Assembly (NCBI GenBank): GCA_018815765.1
Contig: JAHIWM010000225.1
Span: 1 to 38,767 of the forward strand
DNA from: Gammaproteobacteria bacterium
GTDB taxonomy: Bacteria > Pseudomonadota > Gammaproteobacteria > Enterobacterales > Alteromonadaceae
Length of the DNA: 38,767 nucleotides
Direction: 5' to 3'
In this document: positions 16,143 through 24,275 of the stretch, in pieces
Numbering within the stretch: the first letter of the stretch is position 1
How the letters are laid out: each line of letters opens with the position of its first letter
The notes under the pieces: model-generated
Seen by the model: the letters and a program-made list of their open reading frames with translations, nothing else
The model's database searches: none
What the model was told of the DNA's origin: nothing
Translations under genes and position numbers: made by a program

Positions 16143-17000
16143 ATGAATGTGTTGGAAAAAATAATTAATAGCGTCAACAGCTTCAGTAAATCAGAGCGCA
16201 AAGTCGCCGACGTGATCCTGGCCAATCCGCAAACCACTATACACAGTAGTATAGCGGCTCTCGCCAAAATGGCCGATGTCAGCGAACCTACAGTCAACAG
16301 GTTCTGCCGCCGTCTGGACACCAAAGGTTTTCCGGATTTTAAATTGCATCTGGCACAGAGTCTGGCCAACGGCACTCCTTATGTAAACCGTCATGTCGAA
16401 GAAGATGACGGCCCTGAGGCCTACACTGCCAAAATTTTTGAATCCACTATGGCGGCTTTAGATGCAGCGCGCCAAAACGTTGATATTCTTACTATTAATC
16501 GCGCTGTGGATGTACTGACTCAGGCGAAAAAAATCTCTTTTTTTGGTTTAGGTGCTTCAGCTTCTGTAGCTCATGATGCCCAAAACAAGTTTTTCCGCTT
16601 TAACGTCCCTGTCGTCTGTTTTGACGATATTGTCATGCAGCGTATGAGTGCTATTAATAGTGCGGAAGGCGATGTGGTGGTCTGTATCAGTCACACAGGC
16701 CGTACAAAAAACCTCTGTGATATAGCCGCCATTGCTCGTGAAAACGATGCTACAGTCATTGGTATTACTGCGTACGACAGCCCATTAGCCAAAGAATGTA
16801 CCCTGGTGTTATCACTGGACGTACCTGAAGATACCGATATGTATATGCCAATGGCGTCCCGCGTGGCGCAGCTGGTACTGATTGATATTCTGGCGACTGG
16901 TTTTACCTTACGTCGCGGCACCAAGTTCCGCGAAAACCTGAAAAAGGTCAAAGACAGCTTACGTGGCTCACGTTTTGATAAGAAAGACTTTCAAAACTAA
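16143..17000 (+). CDS. hexR: HexR, RpiR-family regulator of central carbon metabolism
   Basis: The ATG at 16143 (MNVLEKIINSVNSFSKSERKVADVILANP) is the family start, with AGGA upstream; the track start at 16119 adds a spurious leader. The 285 residues comprise an RpiR/HTH_6 domain (~1-77; ISKSERK-type first helix and SEPTVNRFCRRL recognition helix) and a SIS sugar-phosphate-binding domain (~125-260; SFFGLGASASVAHDAQNKF and CISHTGRTKN). HexR binds KDPG in the SIS domain, which releases DNA (family knowledge). It is divergent from zwf and upstream of pykA, both of which have palindromes fitting its motif. Its own promoter was not clearly found. Confidence 0.95.
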   Translation: MNVLEKIINSVNSFSKSERKVADVILANPQTTIHSSIAALAKMADVSEPTVNRFCRRLDTKGFPDFKLHLAQSLANGTPYVNRHVEEDDGPEAYTAKIFESTMAALDAARQNVDILTINRAVDVLTQAKKISFFGLGASASVAHDAQNKFFRFNVPVVCFDDIVMQRMSAINSAEGDVVVCISHTGRTKNLCDIAAIARENDATVIGITAYDSPLAKECTLVLSLDVPEDTDMYMPMASRVAQLVLIDILATGFTLRRGTKFRENLKKVKDSLRGSRFDKKDFQN

Positions 17001-17020
17001 TGACGACATTTGTAATACGC

Positions 17021-17052
17021 AGGGGCTTTCTGTAAGAAGCCCCTCTTTTTTT
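17021..17052 (+). terminator. Intrinsic terminator of hexR
   Basis: AGGGGCTT and AAGCCCCT form an 8-bp stem with a TCTGTAAG loop, followed by C and a run of T. It lies 20 bases after the hexR stop and separates hexR from pykA. Confidence 0.88.
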
Positions 17053-17117
17053 AGCTATTTTCCGCCTTAACAGGTCGGACATGCGACGAAAGCTGTAAGT
17101 TTTATTCAAACTGCGGC

Positions 17118-17139
17118 TATATTCTGTAATAAAATTACA
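17118..17139 (+). promoter_or_regulatory. pykA -10 box with overlapping-start HexR site
   Basis: TATATT (17118-17123) is a plausible -10 box without a good -35. Directly downstream lies TGTAATAAAATTACA (17125-17139), a full HexR motif, which would cover the transcription start. The pykA ATG follows 47 bases later. Confidence 0.7.
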
Positions 17140-17186
17140 TTACACTTAAAGTGACCCATCCATAGATAAGCTTTTAGGAGCTCTTG

Positions 17187-18626
17187 ATGCCCAGAAGAAC
17201 TAAAATAGTCGCCACCCTTGGACCTGCAACGAATTCACAAGCCATTATTGAAAAACTGATCCTGGCCGGCGCCAGCGTATTTCGGTTTAACTTTTCTCAT
17301 GGCAGCGCCGAAGATCATAAACAACGAGCTGAAATGGTGCGAGCTGCAGCGGCCAAAACCGGCGCTCATGTCGCTATTCTGGGTGATTTACAAGGCCCGA
17401 AAATCCGCGTATCTACCTTTAAAAACGGTTCTGTCATTTTAGAAGAAGACCAACACTTTGTATTAGACGCTGATTTGCCAAAAGGCGAAGGCGATGAAAC
17501 TCAGGTTGGTATCGACTATAAAGAATTGCCCGCTGACGTGCAGCCAGGTGATGTGCTGTTGTTAGACGACGGCCGTATCCAGATGGTCGTTGAGCACGTT
17601 GTAGGTCAACGTATTCATACCAAAGTGTCTGTGGCTGGAAAACTCAGCAACAACAAAGGTATTAACCGTTTAGGTGGTGGCTTGTCAGCCCCTGCCCTGA
17701 CTGAAAAAGATAAAACAGATATCTCCTTAGCTGCTTATATAGATGTGGATTATCTGGCGGTATCTTTCCCGCGTTGTGGTGATGATTTACGTGTTGCCCG
17801 TGAACTGGCTCGAGCTGCAGGTTCTGAAGCTTTGATCGTCTCTAAAGTTGAACGTGCTGAAGCTGTGGCTGATGACGAGACTCTGGATGACATCATTCGC
17901 GCATCAGATGCGGTAATGGTTGCCCGTGGTGATTTAGGTGTCGAAATTGGCGATGCTGAATTAGTAGGCCAGCAAAAACGTATTATTGCCCGCTCACGTC
18001 AGTTAAACCGCGTGGTGATCACTGCGACTCAGATGATGGAGTCGATGATTGAAAGCCCAATGCCAACCCGTGCTGAAGTCATGGACGTGGCCAACGCTGT
18101 GCTTGATGGTACAGATGCGGTGATGTTATCCGGTGAAACTGCCGCTGGTAAATACCCTATTGAAACCGTAAAAGCCATGGCCCGTGTGTGTGATGGTGCC
18201 GAGAAGCACCCACGAGTGCAAAGCTCTAAACATCGCATGGACATCTCCTTTACTGAAATCAGCGAAACTATCGCTTTATCCGCTATGTATGCAGCGAACC
18301 ACTTAACTGGGATTAAAGCCATTATCTCGTTAACTGAATCAGGCTACACTGCCAAGCTGATGTCACGTATTACCTCGTCTCAGCCAATTTATGCTTTATC
18401 ACGTCACCAGAAGACCTTAAATAAAATGGCTCTGTACCGTGGCGTGTATCCGGTGTTTTTTGATAGCACTCAAACTCCGGGTCAACAAAAAGTATCAGCT
18501 GCAGCTATTGAAGCAGTGCAAGAAATTGCCCACTTAAAAAGTGGTGATTTAGTGATACTGACCTACGGCGATATGATGGAAACTGTTGGCGCATCAAACA
18601 CTTGTAAGATAGTTCAAATCAACTAA
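17187..18626 (+). CDS. pykA: Pyruvate kinase, type II
   Basis: Converts phosphoenolpyruvate and ADP to pyruvate and ATP. The start is ATG 17187, six bases after TAGGAG; the track's start is a TTG one codon earlier. The 479 residues match PykA of E. coli (480). Motifs: [27 protein letters not shown], catalytic-lysine region [11 protein letters not shown], metal-binding [20 protein letters not shown] and [10 protein letters not shown]. The C-terminal allosteric domain is present. A HexR site covers its predicted start point, so it should be co-regulated with the ED operon. The stop is followed within ten bases by a long palindrome. Confidence 0.97.
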   Translation: MPRRTKIVATLGPATNSQAIIEKLILAGASVFRFNFSHGSAEDHKQRAEMVRAAAAKTGAHVAILGDLQGPKIRVSTFKNGSVILEEDQHFVLDADLPKGEGDETQVGIDYKELPADVQPGDVLLLDDGRIQMVVEHVVGQRIHTKVSVAGKLSNNKGINRLGGGLSAPALTEKDKTDISLAAYIDVDYLAVSFPRCGDDLRVARELARAAGSEALIVSKVERAEAVADDETLDDIIRASDAVMVARGDLGVEIGDAELVGQQKRIIARSRQLNRVVITATQMMESMIESPMPTRAEVMDVANAVLDGTDAVMLSGETAAGKYPIETVKAMARVCDGAEKHPRVQSSKHRMDISFTEISETIALSAMYAANHLTGIKAIISLTESGYTAKLMSRITSSQPIYALSRHQKTLNKMALYRGVYPVFFDSTQTPGQQKVSAAAIEAVQEIAHLKSGDLVILTYGDMMETVGASNTCKIVQIN

Positions 18627-18632
18627 TTAATT

Positions 18633-18693
18633 TGGGGTCAGATCACATTGTTAACAGATTTAGGTTAACTGTTAACAATGTGATCTGGCCCCA
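18633..18693. repeat. Long palindrome with GGGGTCAGA end at the pykA/EamA junction
   Basis: Arms 18633-18657 and 18669-18693 (25 bases) pair with a single G-T wobble around an 11-base loop. They begin TGGGGTCAGATCACATTG. The repeat lies between two convergent genes and is followed by T-rich sequence, so it can act as a terminator in both directions. It shares its outer GGGTCAGA with the palindrome at 27073-27128 but has a different inner part. Confidence 0.85.
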
Positions 18694-18696
18694 TTT

Positions 18697-19623
18697 TTAT
18701 AGTCTGCTTTTTAACATAGGCGCTAACGCTGTCAGCATTGAGCCCATCACCACCAACACTGCGCCAACCCAAGCCCAGATATTCAGTGACTCGCTGGGAA
18801 ACTGCGGATAGAAATAAGCCAGTAACTGAGCAAAACCTATAGTCAGTAAAGGCGTAATGGCCAGCACAGCGCTGACATTTGCGGCTTGCCAGTGTTGTAA
18901 GGCTTCTGCAAAGGCGCCATAAGCCACAATAGTATTCAGACAACAAAACATCACTATGCCCCATTGCCAGGCTGACAATTCCAGTACGGGCGCCAATTCC
19001 GCTGCAGGCAGAAAACACAAAGCTCCTGCCATATAAATCAGCCACATAATTTGTTGAGAGTTAAAGCTCATCAACAGCTGCTTTTGCGCTAAGGCATAAC
19101 AAGCCCAGGCCACTGCAGCTACGATCACCAGCAGCACACCAAAACCTTCAGAGCCAAACTGCGTCAGCAATAAGGCTAATCTGTCGTTAAAAAACAACAA
19201 TAAACCAAACACCAACAGCCAGGCGCCGATTTTTTGCCACAGCAATAATCGTTCTTTAAATAAATAGACTGCTCCTAACATCATCAAAAATGGCGCCAGC
19301 TGGATCACCACCTGAGCTGTTTCTGCCGTTAGCAAAAACAAACCATTCAGATACAAAATGTAGTTCAGCAATAAACCTGCAATAGCTATCAGGATCAGCA
19401 GCTTCTTTCTTTTGCTTAAATCACGCAGCGATGGAATTTTTTTACGGGCAAGCAACACCAGTCCAACCAGCACAGCAGCCACCACAAAACGGATCCAGGT
19501 GATGGTTGCCGCCGACATCGAACTTAATAACCACTTCAGCGCTATAGGTAACAAGCCCCATAAAACAGCTGTTAATAACGCTAAACTAAACCCCAGACCT
19601 ACACGGCCAGACGACTGATGCAT
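18697..19623 (-). CDS. EamA-family (DMT superfamily) membrane transporter
   Basis: This 308-residue protein has about ten hydrophobic segments arranged as two EamA repeats, starting FSLALLTAVLWGLLPIALKWLLSSMSAATITWIRFV, typical of the 10-TMS drug/metabolite transporter family. ATG 19623 has GGAGAGGG upstream. Members export amino acids, drugs or other small metabolites through the inner membrane; the substrate cannot be told from sequence. The gene is monocistronic, convergent with pykA and divergent from pfkA with a 172-base gap. Confidence 0.9.
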   Translation of the reverse strand: MHQSSGRVGLGFSLALLTAVLWGLLPIALKWLLSSMSAATITWIRFVVAAVLVGLVLLARKKIPSLRDLSKRKKLLILIAIAGLLLNYILYLNGLFLLTAETAQVVIQLAPFLMMLGAVYLFKERLLLWQKIGAWLLVFGLLLFFNDRLALLLTQFGSEGFGVLLVIVAAVAWACYALAQKQLLMSFNSQQIMWLIYMAGALCFLPAAELAPVLELSAWQWGIVMFCCLNTIVAYGAFAEALQHWQAANVSAVLAITPLLTIGFAQLLAYFYPQFPSESLNIWAWVGAVLVVMGSMLTALAPMLKSRL

Positions 19624-19795
19624 ACCCTCTCCTTTCTAAGTCTGTCATTATCCGCCAGAAGCTGTACTCTTGTCTGTGAACAGCGACCTGAACCAGAGAA
19701 AATAAGCCCAAATGTTTAAAAGTCTTGCCCCAGATCAATACGATAGCGCCCGACTGGATTAGGATAAAAACCATCTAATGTACAAGGACAACAGA

Positions 19796-20773
19796 ATGAA
19801 ACGAATTGGAGTCTTAACCTCTGGTGGCGATGCACCAGGCATGAATGCCTGTTTACGCGCTGTGGTGCTGACAGCACATGCTAATGAGCTGGAGGTCATT
19901 GGCTTCCAGCGCGGTTTTAATGGTGTTGTGGAGCAGCAATATCAAACCTTATCGCCTTACCATGTCAGTGGCATTATTCAAAATGGCGGCACTATTCTAA
20001 AAAGTGCACGCTGTGCCGCTATGCAAACCGAAGAAGGTTTACAACAAGCTGCCCAAAACCTGCATGATCTGGAACTGGACGCCTTGCTGGTAATAGGCGG
20101 TGATGGCAGTTTTCGCGGCACTGTGGCGCTGGCTGAATATTACAAAGGCCAACTGATTGGAGTACCAGGCACCATAGACAATGATGTGGATGGCTCAGAT
20201 TTCAGTATAGGTTTTGCTACGGCGCTTGATACAGCGCTTGATGCCATAGATAAAGTCCGTGATACAGCTGACGCCTTTGAGCGGATTTTTTTAGTCGAAG
20301 TGATGGGCCGCCATACTGGCTATCTGGCTGTTGCTGCCGGCATAGCCGCCGGTGCTGAACAAATTATTTGCCCTGAACTGGCGAGTGAATGCAACCTCGA
20401 TAAAATTGCAGAACATGTAGAACAAGCCCGCAAGCATCGTGGCAATTGCAGCTATATTATTGTGATTGCTGAAACCATGTACCCAGGCGGTGCATCGGCT
20501 CTGGCCGCCGATCTGGAACAACGCGGTATTGAATGCCGGGCTTCGATTTTAGGCCATATTCAGCGTGGCGGTCGCCCCATTGGTGCTGATCGTATTCTTG
20601 CCACTAAACTGGGGGCTTATGCGGTCGAGCAGTTGTTGCAAGGAGCTCATATGATGATGGCAGGTGAAATTAACGGTCAGGCTGGTTTGTATCCTCTGGT
20701 ATTAACTGGCGATAAGAAAAAACAGGTCGACAGTTATTTGTTAGGCTGGCAACAGCAAGTTGCTCAGTATTAG
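19796..20773 (+). CDS. pfkA: ATP-dependent 6-phosphofructokinase
   Basis: Phosphorylates fructose-6-phosphate in upper glycolysis. ATG 19796 (MKRIGVLTSGGDAPGMNACLRAVV) is preferred to the track start at 19778, since AAGGA lies seven bases before it. The 325 residues are close to E. coli PfkA (320). Motifs: GVLTSGGDAPGMNA and VIGGDGSFRG for ATP, catalytic Asp in GTIDNDVDGSD, MGRHTGYLA, and the substrate Glu/Arg in IAETMYPGG and GHIQRGGRP. With pfkA next to an ED operon, both routes from glucose-6-phosphate are encoded. No HexR-like site was seen upstream. Confidence 0.96.
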   Translation: MKRIGVLTSGGDAPGMNACLRAVVLTAHANELEVIGFQRGFNGVVEQQYQTLSPYHVSGIIQNGGTILKSARCAAMQTEEGLQQAAQNLHDLELDALLVIGGDGSFRGTVALAEYYKGQLIGVPGTIDNDVDGSDFSIGFATALDTALDAIDKVRDTADAFERIFLVEVMGRHTGYLAVAAGIAAGAEQIICPELASECNLDKIAEHVEQARKHRGNCSYIIVIAETMYPGGASALAADLEQRGIECRASILGHIQRGGRPIGADRILATKLGAYAVEQLLQGAHMMMAGEINGQAGLYPLVLTGDKKKQVDSYLLGWQQQVAQY

Positions 20774-20796
20774 AGTGAAGCACTGCAAACAAAAAA

Positions 20797-20818
20797 ACCT
20801 CCATCAGGAGGTCTTTTT
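20797..20818. terminator. Bidirectional terminator between pfkA and the LytTR regulator
   Basis: ACCTCC and GGAGGT form a 6-bp stem with an ATCA loop, preceded by a run of seven A and followed by CTTTTT. It can serve both convergent genes. Confidence 0.85.
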
Positions 20819-20831
20819 ATCAATAAACAAC

Positions 20832-21659
20832 TTAAGAATTAAACACCATTTTGACACGGTCTTTATAGCTACGGCTTACTTTTACCGCCTGACCATTGGT
20901 CAGCATCAACTGATGTTCACCATTAGCCAACATTTGCAACTTGGCAATGGTGTTCACATTGACGATAGCGCTGCGGTGCACCCGGACAAATAACTTAGGA
21001 TCCAGCTCCTGCTCCAGCTCTTTCATGGTACGGCGCAAAATATGGGTCTGACCATCACGGGTATGGATACACATGTAATCACCGGCAGCATCCACCCAAT
21101 CAATGGCGCTGACTGGCACGCGGGTAATTTCGCCACTGTCTTTGATACTAATGGCTTCAGGGAAACGCTCATTCATTACAGGCTGAGACTGATCCAGACG
21201 TTGTAAAATCTGATCGGTTTTTTCACCTGTTAACTGCGCCACCACAGCTGCCAGTTGACCTTTATGACGCTGGTTATCTTTAGCTTCAAAGTTTTTCGTC
21301 AGTTTAGCCACAGCTGCGGCTAAACGTTCTTTTTCCACAGGTTTAAGTACATAATCCAGCGCCTGAACTTCAAAGGCATTTAGAGCATAATGATCGTAGG
21401 CCGTAACAAACACTACATAAGGCAAATCAATCTGCAGCTGTTGTAGTTGTTTTAACACACCAAAACCATCCAGCCCAGGCATTTCGACATCTAAAAACAC
21501 CGCATCAGGCTGATGCTCGCGGATAGCGGCCACAGCTTCTTCACCGTTGCTGCACTCTGCGACAATAGTCAGTTCAGGAAAGTCAGCTAAACGCACCAGC
21601 ATACCGCGGCGGGCTAACGGTTCATCGTCGACCACTATGACCTTAAGCATTTGTTTCAT
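20832..21659 (-). CDS. LytTR-family response regulator
   Basis: The start is taken at ATG 21659 (MKQMLKVIVVDDEPLARRGML), which overlaps the kinase gene by 17 bases; the next ATG (21650) is also possible, and the track start adds six codons. The 275 residues comprise a receiver (residues ~5-120; VVDDEP, phospho-Asp in AVFLDVEMPGLDG, Lys in VLKPVEKE) and a LytTR DNA-binding domain (~170-270; VSAIDWVDAAGDYMCIHT, FVRVHRSAIVN). It forms a unit with the LytS-like kinase, as AlgR/AlgZ-type pairs do. LytTR proteins bind direct-repeat sites; I could not find a clear target. The regulon is unknown. Confidence 0.92.
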   Translation of the reverse strand: MKQMLKVIVVDDEPLARRGMLVRLADFPELTIVAECSNGEEAVAAIREHQPDAVFLDVEMPGLDGFGVLKQLQQLQIDLPYVVFVTAYDHYALNAFEVQALDYVLKPVEKERLAAAVAKLTKNFEAKDNQRHKGQLAAVVAQLTGEKTDQILQRLDQSQPVMNERFPEAISIKDSGEITRVPVSAIDWVDAAGDYMCIHTRDGQTHILRRTMKELEQELDPKLFVRVHRSAIVNVNTIAKLQMLANGEHQLMLTNGQAVKVSRSYKDRVKMVFNS

Positions 21660-22725
21660 CTGTACTCTCTGTTTCAAATGGTATTCTGATATTTACTTTC
21701 AAACCCCGTGGATGGTTGTGTGTTAAGACCAAAGAAAAATTACGATCGTACAATGCCGCTAATCGCTCTTTGGTATTGACCAAACCTACTCCGCCAGATT
21801 CCCCTTTTGGCAGACCATCGGAAATCACCATTCCAGGCCCGTCATCTGCCACTTCCATCAGTAAATCGTGTCCAAATTTTTGCGCTGTGATCATGATCTT
21901 GCCACCACTGGTTTGGCTCGCTACCGCATATTTAATAGCGTTTTCAACCAAAGGCTGCAAAATCAGACTAGGTACTAATGCCTGATCAGCGGCTTCGTCT
22001 ATGTCATAGATAATAGTCAGACGTTCTGAAAACCGGACTTTTTCTATTTCCAGATACAGATTAGCGGCATACAATTCCTGTTGCAGCGGCACTTTTTTAA
22101 TAGGGTCTTTGTAAAGCGAATAACGTAAGAAGTCGCTCAATCTGACTAACATCTTATTCGCTGTATCGGATTCCTTTAATAAGACCAAAGTCGATATAGC
22201 GTTTAAGGTGTTAAACAAAAAGTGTGGATTGAGCTGATAACGCAGCATTTTCAACTGAGCTTCATGGGCTTTATTACTGGCTGTCAGCGACTTTTGTTTT
22301 TCCTGTTGCAGCGTCTGGTAATACTTAATACCAAAATACAAACCACTCCAGCTTAGCAGTACATAAAAGCCGACTGTGGTTTGACGAAAGTATTGAGTCC
22401 AGCTGTCGGGTTTAAAACCGTGCCGGTAAATTTCCCAGTAATTAAAGTTACGAAACACAGTCCATACTGCAGCAATAAGAATAGCCACCGCCAGCACGCT
22501 GAGCAGCATTTTCCAGGGTTCCCAATGCCAGACTCTCTGGAAAGCATAACGCAGCGGAATGGTCAGTAACCAACCGGCATAAGCGTCCAGTGCCACTACT
22601 ATCCAGTAGGCGCTGCGCATTTCCTGAAACAAGGAACCTAAATAACTAATGAGTGCAAAACCCACCCAACCCAGGGTGTGCAGCAGCCAAAACAGGCGAT
22701 GACGATCTTCAAAAAATTTTTGCAA
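21643..22725 (-). CDS. LytS/AlgZ-type sensor histidine kinase
   Basis: This 360-residue inner-membrane kinase has four predicted TM segments (~10-130) without a recognised extracytoplasmic sensor, then a His_kinase domain with LRYQLNPHFLFNTLNAIS (phospho-His), and an HATPase domain with LVENAIKYAV, DDGPGM and GVGLVNTKERL. This is the short two-part kinase class that pairs with LytTR regulators, whose gene it overlaps. The track start at 22725 is a TTG with no clear ribosome site; the frame is open further upstream but without an ATG, so the start is uncertain. The stimulus is unknown. Confidence 0.9.
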   Translation of the reverse strand: MQKFFEDRHRLFWLLHTLGWVGFALISYLGSLFQEMRSAYWIVVALDAYAGWLLTIPLRYAFQRVWHWEPWKMLLSVLAVAILIAAVWTVFRNFNYWEIYRHGFKPDSWTQYFRQTTVGFYVLLSWSGLYFGIKYYQTLQQEKQKSLTASNKAHEAQLKMLRYQLNPHFLFNTLNAISTLVLLKESDTANKMLVRLSDFLRYSLYKDPIKKVPLQQELYAANLYLEIEKVRFSERLTIIYDIDEAADQALVPSLILQPLVENAIKYAVASQTSGGKIMITAQKFGHDLLMEVADDGPGMVISDGLPKGESGGVGLVNTKERLAALYDRNFSLVLTHNHPRGLKVNIRIPFETESTDETNA

Positions 22726-22849
22726 AATGATTACAACTCGATCTGCTCTTACCTCTATTGTATCTCAGCAACCGGAGCTTGGTGAGCTTTAGTCAGTAGA
22801 TTGAACTCGGGTAGCTCTCCATTAGTCGCAATACCCTTAGTACTTGAAG

Positions 22850-23317
22850 CTAATAGTTGATCTTTAGTTTTTTCAGGATAAAGCCCATTAGCCATGCAGG
22901 ACCAATCAATAAAAACTGTAAATCCTGAAAAAACGATGGCTTTTTCCCTTCAATTTTATGGCCAATAAACTGAAACACCCACATCACCACAAATAACAGC
23001 AAGGATACTAACCATATATCCAGACTGAAGTTTTGCTCATACACGCGAATAAGCATCACCACCAAAGCGGTAAATACAGTCATACCTACGCCAATAGCAA
23101 AAGACAAGCTGAAATAAAACGCCAGCGCCGGCATAGCAAGCAATAAAGGCCAGGTGATCTGTTGTTCTGCAAACAGGCTAAAAGGCATTGGGATTTGCCA
23201 TAGCAGGCCAAACACTGTGAAATAAATCATGGGCACTGCAAACCAATGGATCAATTTATTGGTTGGGTTTTGATGGCTGACGCCGTATTCGGCAAACCAC
23301 TGGTGGATAGTTTTCAT
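22850..23317 (-). CDS. Mpo1-like (DUF962/YGL010w) membrane protein
   Basis: This 155-residue protein has the family opening MKTIHQWFAEYGVSHQNPTNKLIHWFAVPMIYFTVFGLLW, with conserved His residues at HQNPTNKLIHW, and about four TM helices ending FIGHKIEGKKPSFFQDLQFLLIGPAWL. The yeast homologue Mpo1 is an ER alpha-dioxygenase acting on 2-hydroxy fatty acids with Fe2+; the His pattern (HxxPxNxxxH, later GHxxE) is kept here, so a similar lipid-oxidation activity is possible but unproven in bacteria. The protein sits in the inner membrane. The gene stands alone, 67 bases from the thioesterase gene on the same strand. Confidence 0.88.
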   Translation of the reverse strand: MKTIHQWFAEYGVSHQNPTNKLIHWFAVPMIYFTVFGLLWQIPMPFSLFAEQQITWPLLLAMPALAFYFSLSFAIGVGMTVFTALVVMLIRVYEQNFSLDIWLVSLLLFVVMWVFQFIGHKIEGKKPSFFQDLQFLLIGPAWLMGFILKKLKINY

Positions 23318-23384
23318 GTTTTATCTGGCTCAGCGTCAGTACAGGATAACCCCACTCTACTGCTGAGCCAGCAAAAGCTCAAGA

Positions 23385-23783
23385 TCAGCCTAATACAGGA
23401 ACAGGTTTCCGATCTGGTCCTAAAGCGACAAAAGTAAAGTTACCCGATATAGCCTTGTGTTGATCGTCATCAAACATAGTTTCAACAAAAATATCCACGT
23501 TCACTTTAATACTGGTGCGGCCTACATGTTCAATGCGGGCAACCAGTTCGATAATAGAACCCGCCGGAATAGACTCTTTAAAATCCACCCGATCAGAACA
23601 CACAGTGACAAGAGGTTTACGACAAAAACGGGTCGCAGCAATAAAAGCGGCTTCATCCATCCAGGCTAAAGCTTCTCCACCAAACAAGGTATTGTGATGA
23701 TTAGTCCGGCCAGGAAATACCGTTTTTGTGACCCGGGTCACAGCGTATTCAATACGTTTAGCAAGTAAAGCTTCGTCAGTCAT
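23385..23783 (-). CDS. YciA-like acyl-CoA thioesterase (hotdog fold)
   Basis: ATG 23783 (MTDEALLAKRIEYAVTRVTKTVFPG) is chosen over 23798 because GGAG lies six bases before it; this gives 132 residues, the YciA size. The signature NHHNTLFGGEALAWMDEAAFIAATRF contains the hotdog active-site Asn/Asp-type residues and the long helix; CSDRVDFKESIPAGSIIELVARIEHVGRTSIKV follows. Such enzymes hydrolyse acyl-CoA, with broad chain-length preference, in the cytosol. It is close to the Mpo1-like gene on the same strand, so a lipid-related pair is possible. Confidence 0.88.
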   Translation of the reverse strand: MTDEALLAKRIEYAVTRVTKTVFPGRTNHHNTLFGGEALAWMDEAAFIAATRFCRKPLVTVCSDRVDFKESIPAGSIIELVARIEHVGRTSIKVNVDIFVETMFDDDQHKAISGNFTFVALGPDRKPVPVLG

Positions 23784-23874
23784 ATGGATCTCCGGCATAA
23801 AATTAAGGCGCGAATTTTAGAAGTTTCCCCGGCAATTGCAAGACAATGACCGGGTTTTAGCAGACAAAAATGGT

Positions 23875-24225
23875 TTAGCGCGCCACCATAGCTCCTAAAG
23901 CTTTGCCGCCTACCAGATGCATATGGATATGATAGACTTCCTGGCCACCGTGCTGGTTGCAGTTCATGATCAAACGGTAACCGTTTTCAGCGATGCCGGC
24001 GTCTGCAGCCAGTTTGCGTGCCACAGTAAATAAACGGCCCAAAGCCAGCTCGTGTTCAGACTCTACATCGTTTACTGTAGGAATTAATACATTAGGGACA
24101 ATCAGGATATGAGTAGGCGCCCGTGGATTAATATCACGGAAAGCCGTGACTAAGTCGTCCTGGTATAAAATGTCGGCCGGAATTTCACGGCGAATGATTT
24201 TGCTGAAAATTGTTTCTTGAGCCAT
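23875..24225 (-). CDS. HinT-like HIT-family nucleotide hydrolase
   Basis: ATG 24225 ([24 protein letters not shown]) follows AAGGA and gives 116 residues, normal for HinT; the track start at 24258 adds 11 spurious codons. The histidine triad is [12 protein letters not shown], with the nucleotide-binding [16 protein letters not shown]. HinT proteins hydrolyse purine nucleoside phosphoramidates and aminoacyl-adenylates in the cytosol. The gene is divergent from the M61 peptidase, with only 50 bases for both promoters. Confidence 0.95.
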   Translation of the reverse strand: MAQETIFSKIIRREIPADILYQDDLVTAFRDINPRAPTHILIVPNVLIPTVNDVESEHELALGRLFTVARKLAADAGIAENGYRLIMNCNQHGGQEVYHIHMHLVGGKALGAMVAR

Positions 24226-24275
24226 CAGAAGATCCTTATAAAATAATGCACACATCACTTTCGGGAGTATAGGGT

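Noticed and set aside
23847-23874. CCCGG...CCGGG hairpin between thioesterase and hinT genes as a terminator
   Set aside because: Short stem, long loop and no T-run on the minus strand where both genes lie.
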